From Nonomuraea muscovyensis (GTDB lineage Bacteria; Actinomycetota; Actinomycetes; Streptosporangiales; Streptosporangiaceae), in contig NZ_JACHJB010000001.1 of the NCBI RefSeq assembly GCF_014207745.1, positions 992,001-1,056,000 of the forward strand: a DNA stretch of 64,000 nt, given 5' to 3'. The notes under the pieces were generated by a model that had not been told where the DNA came from, ran no database searches, and saw only the letters and a list, made by a program, of their open reading frames with translations. A program made the translations under genes and the position numbers. Of the stretch, positions 38,648 to 49,830 are shown piece after piece (the stretch's first letter is position 1; each line of letters begins with the position of its first letter).

Positions 38648-41002
38648 TCACGACGAGTCGCGCACCACGAGCCGGGTGGGGAGCACCACCGGGGCGGCGT
38701 GGCGGCCGTCGAGGCGGGACAGCAGGAGGCGGGCCAGGGCGAGCGCCTGGTCCGTCACCGGCACCCGGACCGTGGTGAGCGGCGGCGCGGTGCAGGAGGC
38801 CGCGTCGATGTCGTCGAAGCCCACGACCGCCAGGTCGTCCGGCACCCGGCGCCCCGCGGCGCGCGCCGCGCTCAGGGCGCCGATCGCCAGGTCGTCGGAG
38901 GTGGCGAAGACGGCGTCCAGCCCCGGATGGTCGGCGAGGAGCTGCCGGGCGGCCTGCTCCCCCGAGCCGCGGTCGTGTCCGGCCGGCGCCGGCAGGGGCC
39001 GCAGCCCCGCCTCCTGCAGCGTGGCACGGTGGCCGGTGAGGCGGTCCTGGACGGCGACGACCTCCGTCGGCCCGCAGACCACGCCGATGCGGCGGCGGCC
39101 GCGCTCCAGCAGGTGCGCGGTGGCGGCGGCGGCGCCGGCGACGTGGTCGACGTCCACGTACGGCACGAGCGAGGCGATGGCGGGCTTGCCCAGCAGGACG
39201 ACGGGCACCCCGGTGCGGGCCAGGCGTTCGGCGAGCGGGCCGTGGCCGTCGGGCGGCAGCAGCACCACCCCGTCCACCTGCCGCGCCTCGACGTGCTGCA
39301 CGACGCGCCGCCGGCTCTCGGCGGTGTCGGCGAGCATGAGCGTGATCTGCTTGCCGGCCCCTTCGAGCACGCTGGTGGCGTAGCGGACGACGGCGGCGAC
39401 GAGCGCGTCGCCCTGGGGCGCGGCCGTGGACAGCACCAGGGCGACAGAGTCGGTGCGGCGGGTGACGAGGCTGCGGGCGGCGGCGTTCGGCACGTAGCCG
39501 AGCTCCTGCACGGCCCGCAGCACGGCGGCGCGGACCTCGGGGCTGACCGACGCCTCGCCGTTGACGACGCGCGAGACGGTGGCGCGGGAGACGTTCGCGC
39601 GGGCGGCGACGGTCTCCAGGGTGGGCCGTTTGGGCCGTTCGTCGCCGAGCCCGTTGCGGCTGACGACGTCGCGGAACCACAGGGCGCTGTCCTTGAGCCG
39701 CCGCCGCTGGGTGACGAAGTCGACGTGCACGATGCCGAACTTGCGCCGGTAGCCGTCGGCCCACTCGACGCAATCGAGCAGCGACCACAGCAGGTAGCCG
39801 CGCACCCGGGCGCCCTCGTCGAGGGACGTGCGCAGGGCGCGCAGGTGTTCCTCGACGAAGCCGATCCGGTCGACGTCGTGGATGCCGTCGGCGGTCACGA
39901 CGTCCACGAAGTCGGCGCCGTTCTCGGTGATCATCAGTTCGGTGCCGGGGTAGTCGGCGGTCAGCCGCCGCAGGACCAGGGACAGGCCGCTCGGCACGAT
40001 GGGCCAGCCCATGGCGGTCACCGCGGTCGGCACGCTGCAGAACAGGACGCCTTCGCTGCCCGGGAAGTCGGGCTGGGCCGGGGCCCCGGGCTGGGCCTGC
40101 ACCGCGATGGGCGTGTAGTAGTTGACGCCGAGCAGGTCGATCGGCCGGCCGATGACGTCGAGGTCGCCGTCGTGGACGTGCCCCAGCCCGGCGGTGCGCG
40201 CCACGAGTGGCAGCAGGTCCTCGGGGTAGCGGCCGCGCAGGACGGGCTCCAGGAACTGCCGGTTGTGCAGGGCGTCGATCCTGGCCACCGCCTCGGCGTC
40301 CTCCTCGGGCGGGCGCAGGGAGAAGTCGGCGAGCTGGGCGGGGGTGAGCACGGGTGACAGGTTGAGCACGATGCCGGCCCTGGCGACGCCTCCCTCGCGC
40401 AGCGCCTCCAGCGCGAGCCCGTGGGCGAGCAGCATGTGGTGGGCGCTGACGAACGCGTCGGCCGCCGACCTCCTGCCGGGGGCGTGCACGCCGGAGGCGT
40501 GGCCGACGAAGGCCGCCACCCACGGCTCGTTGAGGGTGAACCAGGTGTCGACGCGGTCGCCGAGCCGGTCGTGGACGGTCCGCGCGTAGTCGGCGAAGCG
40601 GCTCGCCGTGTCGCGCGAGGTCCAGCCGCCCAGGTCCTCCAGCGCCTGCGGCAGGTCCCAGTGGTAGAGCGTGGCGTACGGCGCGATGCCGGCGGCCAGC
40701 AGCTCGTCCACCAGCCGGTCGTAGAAGTCGAGGCCCTTGTCGTTGAGCCGGCCGTGCCCCTCGGGCAGCACGCGGGGCCAGCTCACCGAGAACCGGTAGG
40801 CCGCGAGGCCCAGGTCCTTCATCAGCCGGACGTCCTCGGGGTAGCGCCGGTAGTGGTCGCAGGCCGGGTCGCCGTTGCGTCCGCCGGCGAAGGAGTCCCA
40901 GATGGACGGGCCGCGGCCGTCCTCGGCGGTGGCGCCCTCGATCTGGTAGGCGGACGTGGACACTCCCCACACGAACCCCTCGGGGAACCGTGCCGTGCTC
41001 AT
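38648..41002 (-). CDS. GH1 beta-glucosidase fused to a LacI-family repressor
   Basis: One uninterrupted 784-residue frame. Residues 1-447 are a full GH1 beta-glucosidase: acid/base E159 in FTLNEPW, nucleophile E360 in MITENGADF, and the family start FPEGFVWGVSTSAYQIEG. After an eight-to-ten-residue join (NGLGDERPK) comes a complete LacI regulator: helix-turn-helix RPTLETVAARANVSRATVSRV (459-479), hinge, and a sugar-binding core to the C terminus. No ATG, GTG or TTG occurs in frame between the last GH1 helix and the helix-turn-helix, so the repressor cannot be made on its own from a normal start. The protein may cleave a glucoside in the cytoplasm and control glucanase genes, including the operators upstream of GH16. 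ATG 41002 has GGAGGG upstream. A lost stop codon or sequencing error is the alternative. Confidence 0.9.
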   Translation of the reverse strand: MSTARFPEGFVWGVSTSAYQIEGATAEDGRGPSIWDSFAGGRNGDPACDHYRRYPEDVRLMKDLGLAAYRFSVSWPRVLPEGHGRLNDKGLDFYDRLVDELLAAGIAPYATLYHWDLPQALEDLGGWTSRDTASRFADYARTVHDRLGDRVDTWFTLNEPWVAAFVGHASGVHAPGRRSAADAFVSAHHMLLAHGLALEALREGGVARAGIVLNLSPVLTPAQLADFSLRPPEEDAEAVARIDALHNRQFLEPVLRGRYPEDLLPLVARTAGLGHVHDGDLDVIGRPIDLLGVNYYTPIAVQAQPGAPAQPDFPGSEGVLFCSVPTAVTAMGWPIVPSGLSLVLRRLTADYPGTELMITENGADFVDVVTADGIHDVDRIGFVEEHLRALRTSLDEGARVRGYLLWSLLDCVEWADGYRRKFGIVHVDFVTQRRRLKDSALWFRDVVSRNGLGDERPKRPTLETVAARANVSRATVSRVVNGEASVSPEVRAAVLRAVQELGYVPNAAARSLVTRRTDSVALVLSTAAPQGDALVAAVVRYATSVLEGAGKQITLMLADTAESRRRVVQHVEARQVDGVVLLPPDGHGPLAERLARTGVPVVLLGKPAIASLVPYVDVDHVAGAAAATAHLLERGRRRIGVVCGPTEVVAVQDRLTGHRATLQEAGLRPLPAPAGHDRGSGEQAARQLLADHPGLDAVFATSDDLAIGALSAARAAGRRVPDDLAVVGFDDIDAASCTAPPLTTVRVPVTDQALALARLLLSRLDGRHAAPVVLPTRLVVRDSS

Positions 41003-41084
41003 CGTGTGACAACCCTCCGGCGATATGGCGGGCGCCCAGTCTGCCTCGTCGCGTCTCGGCGTGGCTAGGCGATATACAGGGCGC

Positions 41085-41570
41085 GTGGAACTGGACCAGC
41101 TTGATCGTGACATCATCGCGGCACTCGTCGAGGACGCCCGCGCGACCTACGCGGAGATCGGCCACCAGGTGGGCCTGAGCGCGTCGGCCGTCAAGCGCCG
41201 CGTCGACCGCCTGCGCGAGACGGGGGCGATCACCGGCTTCAGCGCCAGGGTGGCGCCCCGGGCGCTGGGCTGGACCACCGAGGCGTATGTCGAGCTGTTC
41301 TGCCAGGGCAAGACCAAGCCGTCCGACATCGCCGTGGCGGTGGCGAAGTTCCCGGAGGTGGTCGCGGCGGCGACGATCACGGGCGAGGCCGACGCGCTGC
41401 TGCACATCCGGGCCACGGACGTGCGCCACGTGGAGCGGGTGATCGAGCGCATCGCGGCCGAGACGTTCGTGGTGCGGACGAAGAGCTCCATCGTGCTGTC
41501 GCGGCTGGTCGACCTGCCGCCGGGGGCGGCCCTGCCGGACGCCCGTACGGGCTCGCAGGCGGCCCGCTGA
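41085..41570 (+). CDS. Lrp/AsnC-family transcriptional regulator
   Basis: A 161-residue feast/famine regulator. The N-terminal helix-turn-helix (LDQLDRDIIAALVEDARATY then VGLSASAVKRRVDRL) is followed by the RAM effector domain (about 65-145), which binds amino acids. It sits just upstream of dimethylargininase and ornithine aminotransferase and probably controls them in response to arginine or ornithine. GTG start at 41085; GATATA at 41071-41076 may be its -10 element. Confidence 0.92.
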   Translation: MELDQLDRDIIAALVEDARATYAEIGHQVGLSASAVKRRVDRLRETGAITGFSARVAPRALGWTTEAYVELFCQGKTKPSDIAVAVAKFPEVVAAATITGEADALLHIRATDVRHVERVIERIAAETFVVRTKSSIVLSRLVDLPPGAALPDARTGSQAAR

Positions 41571-41633
41571 CCTGCTCCGGGGCACGGGTCCGGAGCACGT
41601 CCGGAGCACGTCCGGACGGGTTTCGGGCGAGGC

Positions 41634-41731
41634 GCGCAACGGATCGCACGCGCCTGCGCGAAATGCGCAACGGACCCGCGCCAAGACGCAATGTCAACCG
41701 CTTGGCCTGCGCAAACATGAATTCCTAGGCT
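41634..41731 (+). promoter_or_regulatory. Phased (G/A)CGCAA motifs and promoter of ddaH-rocD
   Basis: GCGCAA occurs at 41634, 41665 and 41709 and ACGCAA at 41686, spaced 31, 21 and 23 bases, close to whole helical turns as expected of Lrp-type octamer binding. TTGGCC (41702) and TAGGCT (41726), 18 bases apart, are a possible promoter overlapping the last motif. Confidence 0.5.
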
Positions 41732-41787
41732 GTGTCCGTCACCCTCCGTGGAACCCCCACCCCTGAACGACGACGACGGAGTCCCGC

Positions 41788-42585
41788 ATGCCCAAACACT
41801 TCCTCATGTGCCGCCCGGACCACTTCACGGTCGAGTACGCGATCAACCCGTGGATGGATCCGTCGGCGGGCGCCGACCGCGACGTCGCGATCCGGCAGTG
41901 GGAGGGCCTGAAGTCGGCCTACGAGGAGCTCGGGCACCGTGTCAGCCTGATCGACCCGGTCGAGGGGCTGCCCGACATGGTCTTCGCCGCCAACGGCGCG
42001 CTGGTGGTGGACCGGCGCGTGTACGGGGCGCGGTTCGCCTTCCCGCAGCGTGGCCCGGAGGGCCCGGCCTACCTGCGCTGGTTCGCCGAGCGGGGGTTCG
42101 AGGTGATGGATCCCTCGCACGTCAACGAGGGCGAGGGCGACTTCCTCACGCTCGAGGACGTCGTGCTGGCCGGCACGGGCTTCCGCACGGACGTGACGGC
42201 GCACCTGGAGGCCCAGGAGTTCGTCGGCCGGCCGGTCATCTCGCTGAGGCTGGTGGACCCGCGGTTCTACCACCTCGACACGGCGCTGTTCCCGCTGGAC
42301 GGCCGTAACGTCTGCTACTACCCGGACGCCTTCTCCGCGGGCAGCCAGGCGCTGCTGCGCCGGATGTTCCCCGACGCGGTGCTCGCCGGCGCGCGTGACG
42401 CCGAGGTGCTCGGCCTCAACGCGGTCAGCGACGGCACCCACGTGGTGATCAATGCTGAGGCCTCCGACCTGCAGTTGGAGCTGAAGCGGCGCGGCTACGA
42501 GCCGATCCCGGTGGACCTGTCCGAGCTGCGCAAGGCCGGCGGCGGTCCGAAGTGCTGCACACTGGAAATCAGGGGGGAAGAGTAG
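41788..42585 (+). CDS. ddaH: Dimethylargininase (DDAH)-family amidinotransferase
   Basis: A 265-residue enzyme of the arginine deiminase/DDAH superfamily, which hydrolyses methylarginines to citrulline and methylamine. Features: CRPDHFTVEYAINPWM near the N terminus, DMVFAANGALV, NEGEGDFL, the active-site histidine in RFYHLDTALFPL and the catalytic cysteine in the terminal GGGPKCCTLEI (256/257). Some members of this group act instead on arginine or ornithine-related substrates. CGGAG lies 7 bases before the ATG. It is directly followed by rocD, supporting a role in arginine breakdown. Confidence 0.87.
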   Translation: MPKHFLMCRPDHFTVEYAINPWMDPSAGADRDVAIRQWEGLKSAYEELGHRVSLIDPVEGLPDMVFAANGALVVDRRVYGARFAFPQRGPEGPAYLRWFAERGFEVMDPSHVNEGEGDFLTLEDVVLAGTGFRTDVTAHLEAQEFVGRPVISLRLVDPRFYHLDTALFPLDGRNVCYYPDAFSAGSQALLRRMFPDAVLAGARDAEVLGLNAVSDGTHVVINAEASDLQLELKRRGYEPIPVDLSELRKAGGGPKCCTLEIRGEE

Positions 42586-43797
<1,212 letters not shown>

Positions 43798-43804
43798 CGC
43801 GGGC

Positions 43805-43838
43805 GGCCCGCGCCACCGACCTGCCGGCGGCGCGGGCC
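43805..43838 (+). terminator. Terminator after rocD
   Basis: GGCCCGCGCC (43805-43814) pairs with GGCGCGGGCC (43829-43838) across a 14-base loop, between the rocD stop and the convergent CU044_5270 gene. Confidence 0.75.
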
Positions 43839-43911
43839 GTTCCGCTGCCCGGACCCTCTCGCGCGAAGCGCTCCCTCCAGGCGGACGGCCCTCGCCGAGG
43901 GTGCCCGCCCG

Positions 43912-45213
43912 TCAGGAGGCCGGCACGCTGGACGGCGTGGCGCGCTGGACCGGGCCGTCCGTGACTCCCGGGGTGGGAGCGATCGAGGCCGGGCCCTGCG
44001 TGACGTCCGGGGTCGGCGCGGCCGGTGACGGGCCGTCCGGCGTTCCCGTGGCGTCCGCGGGCAGGGTGGTGGGGCGGGCGGCGTCCGGGGCGTCCGGCAG
44101 CGGCGTGCTGGGCCGGACGGCGGCCGGCGTGTCCGACGGGGCGGTGGGCTGCGCCGACGGGGCCTTGCTCGGCGAGGGCATGCACTCGCTGCGCGGGGTC
44201 CCGGCCGGAGGCTCGGGCACCTCCTCCACGACCGAGACCTTCAGCTGGGCCGTGTGGGCCACGACGCCGCCCTTCGGGGCCTTGGCGACCGACTCGTCCA
44301 CGACCGTCGCCCGCTCGCCCAGCATCATGCGCGTCACCGGATCGAAGATGATCTCCTCCCGGACGCCCAGCCGCGCCTCGGTCAGGCCGAGTGCCACGCC
44401 GCGCCGCCCGGCGGAGTCCGCGACCCCCTCCACCTCGGTCACCCCGTCGATCGTCCTGACCGCCTCGTACAGGGCCTCACGTTGCGCCCTGGGCAGGTAG
44501 CCCTCGCGGAGCATCTCGGCGGCGACCCTGAAGGCCCGCAGGTCGGACTCTTCCTCGGTGGACGGTCGCGACTGTTCCCGGTAGAGCTGCTCGCGCATCG
44601 CGGCGGGCTCGGCGGGCAGCGTGCTCAGGTAGGCGAAGGAGTCCCTGTACACCGCCTCGACCCGCGGGCAGAAGGCCAGCGTGACCCAGTCGGAGCCGCG
44701 CCAGTTCGTGGCGTCCTTCGGCAGTTCCGTCTCGCCTGGGTAGGGCTTCGGCTCGCGGCCCTCGATCACCAGGAGGCCGTCGGCGCTCCCGTCCACCGAC
44801 TGCCAGATCTTGCGGTGCGAGCGGCGGAGGTGGCGGGTCTCGCCGCCCTCGTGGATCGTGAGCGACGCGTACATGGTGTCCGACTCCACCAGGACGAACT
44901 GGCCCGGTCTAGGGTGCAGTTCGGGAAAGGCGTCGTCGGCCCGGGTCACGGACGTGGCCGCGTCGGGACCTGTGCGCTGCCCCGACAGGGCCACGGCCAC
45001 GCCCCCGACCAGGGTGACCGTGATCCCGAACGCGGCCACGGCCTGCCAGCCCGGCCGGAACCGGCCCAGCCGTGGCCGGCGCAGGCCGCCCTGCCCGCGC
45101 GCCTGCCCGCGCGCCTCGCGCAGCAGCCGGTCGCGGGCCCGCGCGCGTGCTTCGTCGGAGTACGGCGGAGCGGCGGGCCGGCCGGCCGCGAAGACGCGGA
45201 TCTCGTCATCCAT
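43912..45213 (-). CDS. CU044_5270-type membrane protein, partner of ECF sigma
   Basis: A 433-residue protein with a cytoplasmic N terminus (1-57), one membrane helix (about 58-77, AVAAFGITVTLVGGVAVAL) and a large extracellular domain with the CU044_5270 pattern (FVLVESDTMYASL, HRKIWQSVDGS, ALYEAVRTIDGV). The last 110 residues are Pro/Ser/Thr/Ala-rich. It is translated with the ECF sigma gene (8-base overlap), so it is likely the membrane partner that restrains or informs the sigma factor, although no zinc anti-sigma motif is seen. GAGGAG lies 8 bases before the ATG. Confidence 0.83.
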   Translation of the reverse strand: MDDEIRVFAAGRPAAPPYSDEARARARDRLLREARGQARGQGGLRRPRLGRFRPGWQAVAAFGITVTLVGGVAVALSGQRTGPDAATSVTRADDAFPELHPRPGQFVLVESDTMYASLTIHEGGETRHLRRSHRKIWQSVDGSADGLLVIEGREPKPYPGETELPKDATNWRGSDWVTLAFCPRVEAVYRDSFAYLSTLPAEPAAMREQLYREQSRPSTEEESDLRAFRVAAEMLREGYLPRAQREALYEAVRTIDGVTEVEGVADSAGRRGVALGLTEARLGVREEIIFDPVTRMMLGERATVVDESVAKAPKGGVVAHTAQLKVSVVEEVPEPPAGTPRSECMPSPSKAPSAQPTAPSDTPAAVRPSTPLPDAPDAARPTTLPADATGTPDGPSPAAPTPDVTQGPASIAPTPGVTDGPVQRATPSSVPAS

Positions 45214-45817
45214 GCTGGGACTCCTCTGCGAAGGGGTTGGCGGCGCCGAGGGCTCTGCGTAGCTTCACGCGGAGCCGGTGCAGCCGGGACCGGACCGTGC
45301 CGACGGGCACGCCCAGCGCGACGGCCGCCTCCTCGTAGGTGAGGTCGGCCCAGGCGACCAGGAGCAGCAGGTCGCGCTCGGCCGCGCTCAGCCTGGTCAG
45401 CGCCCTGGCCAGCTTCGGCTGGAGCTGCTCGGCGGTGACCCGGTCGGCGCTGCGCTCGTCGAACGTGCCGGGCCGTTCGGCGCTCACCTTGGACAGCGCG
45501 TGGTTGCGCCGCCGTTCGGCCCGGCGGTGCTGGGCGACGACCTTGGTGGCGATCCCGTACAGCCACGGCCGGGAGTCCGGCCAGGAGCGGTCGTAGCGCG
45601 CCCGGCCCCGGAAGGCGGCGAGGAACACCTCCCCCGTCACGTCGTCGGCCAGCTCCGCTCCGAGGCGCCGGGCGGCGTACCGGTGGATCTCCTCGGCGTG
45701 CCGGTCGAACAGCGACGCGAAACTCTCCGGGTCGCTCAGTGAACGCTCGATCAGCACCGAGTCGTCCAGCGTTTCAGGTAATGCCCGAACACTCACCACG
45801 TGCCGGTCCTCTCTCAT
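45206..45817 (-). CDS. ECF RNA polymerase sigma factor
   Basis: A 203-residue extracytoplasmic-function sigma factor. Region 2 (about 28-95: FASLFDRHAEEIHRYAARRLG, DDVTGEVFLAAFRGRARYD, PWLYGIATKVVAQHRRAERR) and region 4 (about 135-185: LSAAERDLLLLVAWADLTYEEAAVALGV split, PVGTVRSRLHRLRVKLRRAL) are complete. ATG 45817 has AGGGTG upstream; GTGs at 45799 and 45796 would remove seven residues. The downstream membrane gene overlaps by 8 bases and probably controls it. Confidence 0.92.
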   Translation of the reverse strand: MREDRHVVSVRALPETLDDSVLIERSLSDPESFASLFDRHAEEIHRYAARRLGAELADDVTGEVFLAAFRGRARYDRSWPDSRPWLYGIATKVVAQHRRAERRRNHALSKVSAERPGTFDERSADRVTAEQLQPKLARALTRLSAAERDLLLLVAWADLTYEEAAVALGVPVGTVRSRLHRLRVKLRRALGAANPFAEESQHG

Positions 45818-45860
45818 GCGGTCACCCTGTTGTTGGCCGCACGGGCAGGACCGGTTCCGC

Positions 45861-46577
45861 CTATTTCGCCAGCCGCCAGGCCCGCATGCCGTCGGGGGCG
45901 GTGTCCGGGACGAACCCGGCGGCCTCCAGCTCCGCCTCGAGCCGGGCGGCCGGGACGCGGTGGGACTCGGTGACGACCTCGTCCTCGCTGATCAGGTGGT
46001 CCCCCTGCCTGATCCGGTAGCGGAAACGGGACGTGACCCGTTCGCCGCCGGCCTCCAGCACCTGACCGAGGATCTCGTAGTGGTGCCGGCCGACCCGGTA
46101 GGAACCCATGAGCTCCGGTTCGCCGGGGACGGGCATCGGCCGGTCACGGTGGTTGAGCAGCAGCAGGCCGCCCGGCCGGAGCCGGCGGGCGAGCGCGGGC
46201 CAGAGCCGCTCGCGGTCCTGCGGGGTGAAGCCGTTCAGCACGGCGATCATCACGACGACCTCGACGGGCTCGGCGAGGTCCACGCTCAGCGCGTCCTGCG
46301 GCAGCACGGTCACCCGGGCGAGCAGGTCGGGGCGGGCGGCCAGGCGGGACAGCAGCACCGAGCGCATGCCGGGTGACGGCTCCACGGCGAAGATCTCACC
46401 GCGCGTCTCCCGCGCGATGAGCTCGGTGATCAGGCCGGTGCCCGCGCCGATCTCCAGGACGGCGCCCCGCACGCCGTGGAGCAGCGGCGGGAGCAGCTCG
46501 CGGATCTCACGCACGTGGCCGTCCTCGTGCCACAGGTCGTAGAACGGGACGGCGACGGAATACTGGTCGTTGGTCAC
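45861..46577 (-). CDS. Class I SAM-dependent methyltransferase
   Basis: A 238-residue Rossmann-fold methyltransferase. Motif I is VLEIGAGTGLITELI (about 45-59), the adenosine-binding acidic residue lies in IFAVEPSPGM, and a post-I segment is VTVLPQDALSVDL. The C-terminal half has antiparallel strands (SRFRYRIRQGDHLISEDE). The substrate cannot be told. The GTG at 46577 is the only sensible start; longer in-frame extension through the phosphatase gene is in the wrong frame for that gene and is not coding. It lies 20 bases downstream of the PhoD-like gene. Confidence 0.83.
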   Translation of the reverse strand: MTNDQYSVAVPFYDLWHEDGHVREIRELLPPLLHGVRGAVLEIGAGTGLITELIARETRGEIFAVEPSPGMRSVLLSRLAARPDLLARVTVLPQDALSVDLAEPVEVVVMIAVLNGFTPQDRERLWPALARRLRPGGLLLLNHRDRPMPVPGEPELMGSYRVGRHHYEILGQVLEAGGERVTSRFRYRIRQGDHLISEDEVVTESHRVPAARLEAELEAAGFVPDTAPDGMRAWRLAK

Positions 46578-46597
46578 AACTGCCGCACGATAGCGGG

Positions 46598-48145
46598 TCA
46601 GGTGAGGCGGATCGTATCGATTTGTTTGAGTTGGCCGCTCGACGATTCGTACCAGGTGGCGCCGTCGGGGAAGGTGAGCTTCGCCACGGCGTTCTGGAAC
46701 CACGGCCCGTGCGTCACCCGCCAGCGGAACGGGGGTCTGGGCAGCCTGGCCAGCCGGGCCAGCAGCCCGCCGACGACGGTGGCCACGCCGAACTGGGTGA
46801 GGACGTTGGCCCAGCGCAGCACCGGGCTGAGCGGGTTGCGGATCGGCGAGCAGACCACCTGCCAGACCTCGCTGCCGCGGGCCTTTGCCACGTAGGAGTA
46901 GTGGACATCGCCCGACAGCAGCACCACCGGCTTGCCGAGCCCGGCGAGCAGCCGGGCCAGATCGTCGAACGAGCGCCGGAAGGCCGCCCAGTGCTCCAGG
47001 TCGACGGCCTGCCTGAACGTCTCCGACAACCGCTGCACGAGCCTGCCCCAGGCGCCGTCGCACAGGGCCTCGTTCCAGTTCTGCACGTAGTGGACGCCCT
47101 CGGGCAGCATGAACGGGATCGAGGAGCCGATCACGAGCCGTTCGGCGGGCTTGGAGACCTCCTCGACCAGCCACTCCCACTCCCCCGCGTCCAGCATCCG
47201 CCGGTCGCCGGGGGTGAGCTGGCGGGCGCAGCGGGTGTCTACCACGATGAGGCGGGTGTGGCCGAGGTCGCGGGAGTAGCTCCACCGGTTGCTGCTGGGG
47301 TCGGCGTCGGCCTTCTCGGCGAAGTTGTCGAGCGCGTCGGCGCCGCCGCCCTGCATCAGCGTGCGCAGCAGCGGGTCGTCCGCGCGCTCGGCCGGCGACA
47401 GGTTGCCCAGGTGCTGGTAGACCCAGTACGCGCCGAGCCCCGAGATCACCCGGCGGCGCCACCAGCTCGTCGCGGCCATCTGCTCGCGCCAGCTCTGGGA
47501 GGTGTTCCAGTCGTCGCGCAGGTCGTGGTCGTCGAAGATCATCGCCGTGGGCACGGTGGACAGCAGCCACCTGATCTCGGGGTCGGTCCACGCCCGCCGG
47601 TAGAGCTCGGCGTACTCCTCGTAGTCGGCGATCTCGTTGCGCGGCTCGGTGTCGCGGCGCTGGTGGATGAACTCCAGCATCTCGGGGGACGGGTTGTCGG
47701 CGTACACCTGGTCGCCGAGCAGGAGCAGCAGGTCGGGCCACTCCTCGTCGCCCGCCGTCATGAGGTGGGCGCCGTAGGTGCGCAGCACGTCCTCGCCGTG
47801 GGTCAGCACGTGGGGGGTGTCGTGGGGCACGCTGGTCCGGCACGAGCCGAACGCCATCGTGCGCGGCCCGTCGGCGGGCAGCAGGCGGATGCGGCTCGGA
47901 GGGCGGTCCGGCAGCGGCCACACCTGCTCGCCGTCCAGCTCCACCGCGTACGCGGCGACGTCCTCCGTCAGGCCGGTCAGGTCGACCACGGCGTAGTGGT
48001 GCCCGTGCACGGTGAACGTGCGCGACTCGCACCTGCGCCCGTCGGCCACCACGGCGACGGTGCACGGCTCGCCCGTCTCCACCCAGACGGAGGCGCTCGA
48101 TGTGTCGACGTAGCGCAGCATGGGCCCGATCACCAGTGCGGGCAT
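46598..48145 (-). CDS. PhoD-like alkaline phosphatase/phosphodiesterase
   Basis: A 515-residue metallophosphatase of the PhoD family. Metal-site motifs are evident: MAFGSCRTS, LLLLLGDQVYAD, MIFDDHDLRDDWN and VLLSGDVHYSYVA. An N-terminal beta-sandwich (about 1-95) precedes the catalytic core. No signal peptide is seen, unlike secreted PhoD, so this is a cytoplasmic member. ATG 48145 is chosen because GGAGG lies 5 bases upstream; GTG 48151 is two codons further up. It is co-directional with the methyltransferase downstream. Confidence 0.88.
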   Translation of the reverse strand: MPALVIGPMLRYVDTSSASVWVETGEPCTVAVVADGRRCESRTFTVHGHHYAVVDLTGLTEDVAAYAVELDGEQVWPLPDRPPSRIRLLPADGPRTMAFGSCRTSVPHDTPHVLTHGEDVLRTYGAHLMTAGDEEWPDLLLLLGDQVYADNPSPEMLEFIHQRRDTEPRNEIADYEEYAELYRRAWTDPEIRWLLSTVPTAMIFDDHDLRDDWNTSQSWREQMAATSWWRRRVISGLGAYWVYQHLGNLSPAERADDPLLRTLMQGGGADALDNFAEKADADPSSNRWSYSRDLGHTRLIVVDTRCARQLTPGDRRMLDAGEWEWLVEEVSKPAERLVIGSSIPFMLPEGVHYVQNWNEALCDGAWGRLVQRLSETFRQAVDLEHWAAFRRSFDDLARLLAGLGKPVVLLSGDVHYSYVAKARGSEVWQVVCSPIRNPLSPVLRWANVLTQFGVATVVGGLLARLARLPRPPFRWRVTHGPWFQNAVAKLTFPDGATWYESSSGQLKQIDTIRLT

Positions 48146-48378
48146 CCGCACCTCCAGATTCGACAGTTCGGCACACTCCGGATCTCAAGCCTGCCAGAGT
48201 GGCACGTAGCCAAGCGCATCGGTCACCGGGTTGGATCGATGACAGCAGATCCTTTTCACGAAATCCATCGGTGCCACAAAACACCTCGTAATAGGATCAT
48301 CGTGACAAGACGCCCGAAGGGGTAGGCAATGGCGCCTATCTCGTTTGCCGGGCGTTCATACCAGGAGGAATTCCTTCC

Positions 48379-49656
<1,278 letters not shown>

Positions 49657-49702
49657 CCGCCCGCCGGGGCGTACTCCGCAGGGGGTACGCCCCGGCGGGC
49701 GG
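49657..49702 (+). terminator. 18-bp perfect hairpin after the dehydrogenase
   Basis: CCGCCCGCCGGGGCGTAC (49657-49674) pairs perfectly with 49685-49702 around a 10-base loop, starting right at the stop codon. Confidence 0.88.
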
Positions 49703-49830
49703 AACGGCGAGTCGCGTCGCCGACCGCCGGCGCGAGCGCCGCTGACGTCCGGCGAACCACCCGCGCACAAGTTGGGTAAACGAAGGTGTCGCAGGTCAGG
49801 GCGGTGATCTTGGGCATCTAGAGTGGCAGC

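Noticed and set aside
38637..41684. A 1015-codon minus-strand frame spanning the GH1-LacI gene and the Lrp gene
   Set aside because: Arg/Ala/Pro-rich shadow in a different frame from the GH1-LacI protein; it has no recognisable motif.
45861..48284. An 807-codon frame suggesting a methyltransferase with a long N-terminal extension
   Set aside because: The extension is out of frame with the PhoD-like gene it crosses; only the last 238 codons have protein character.
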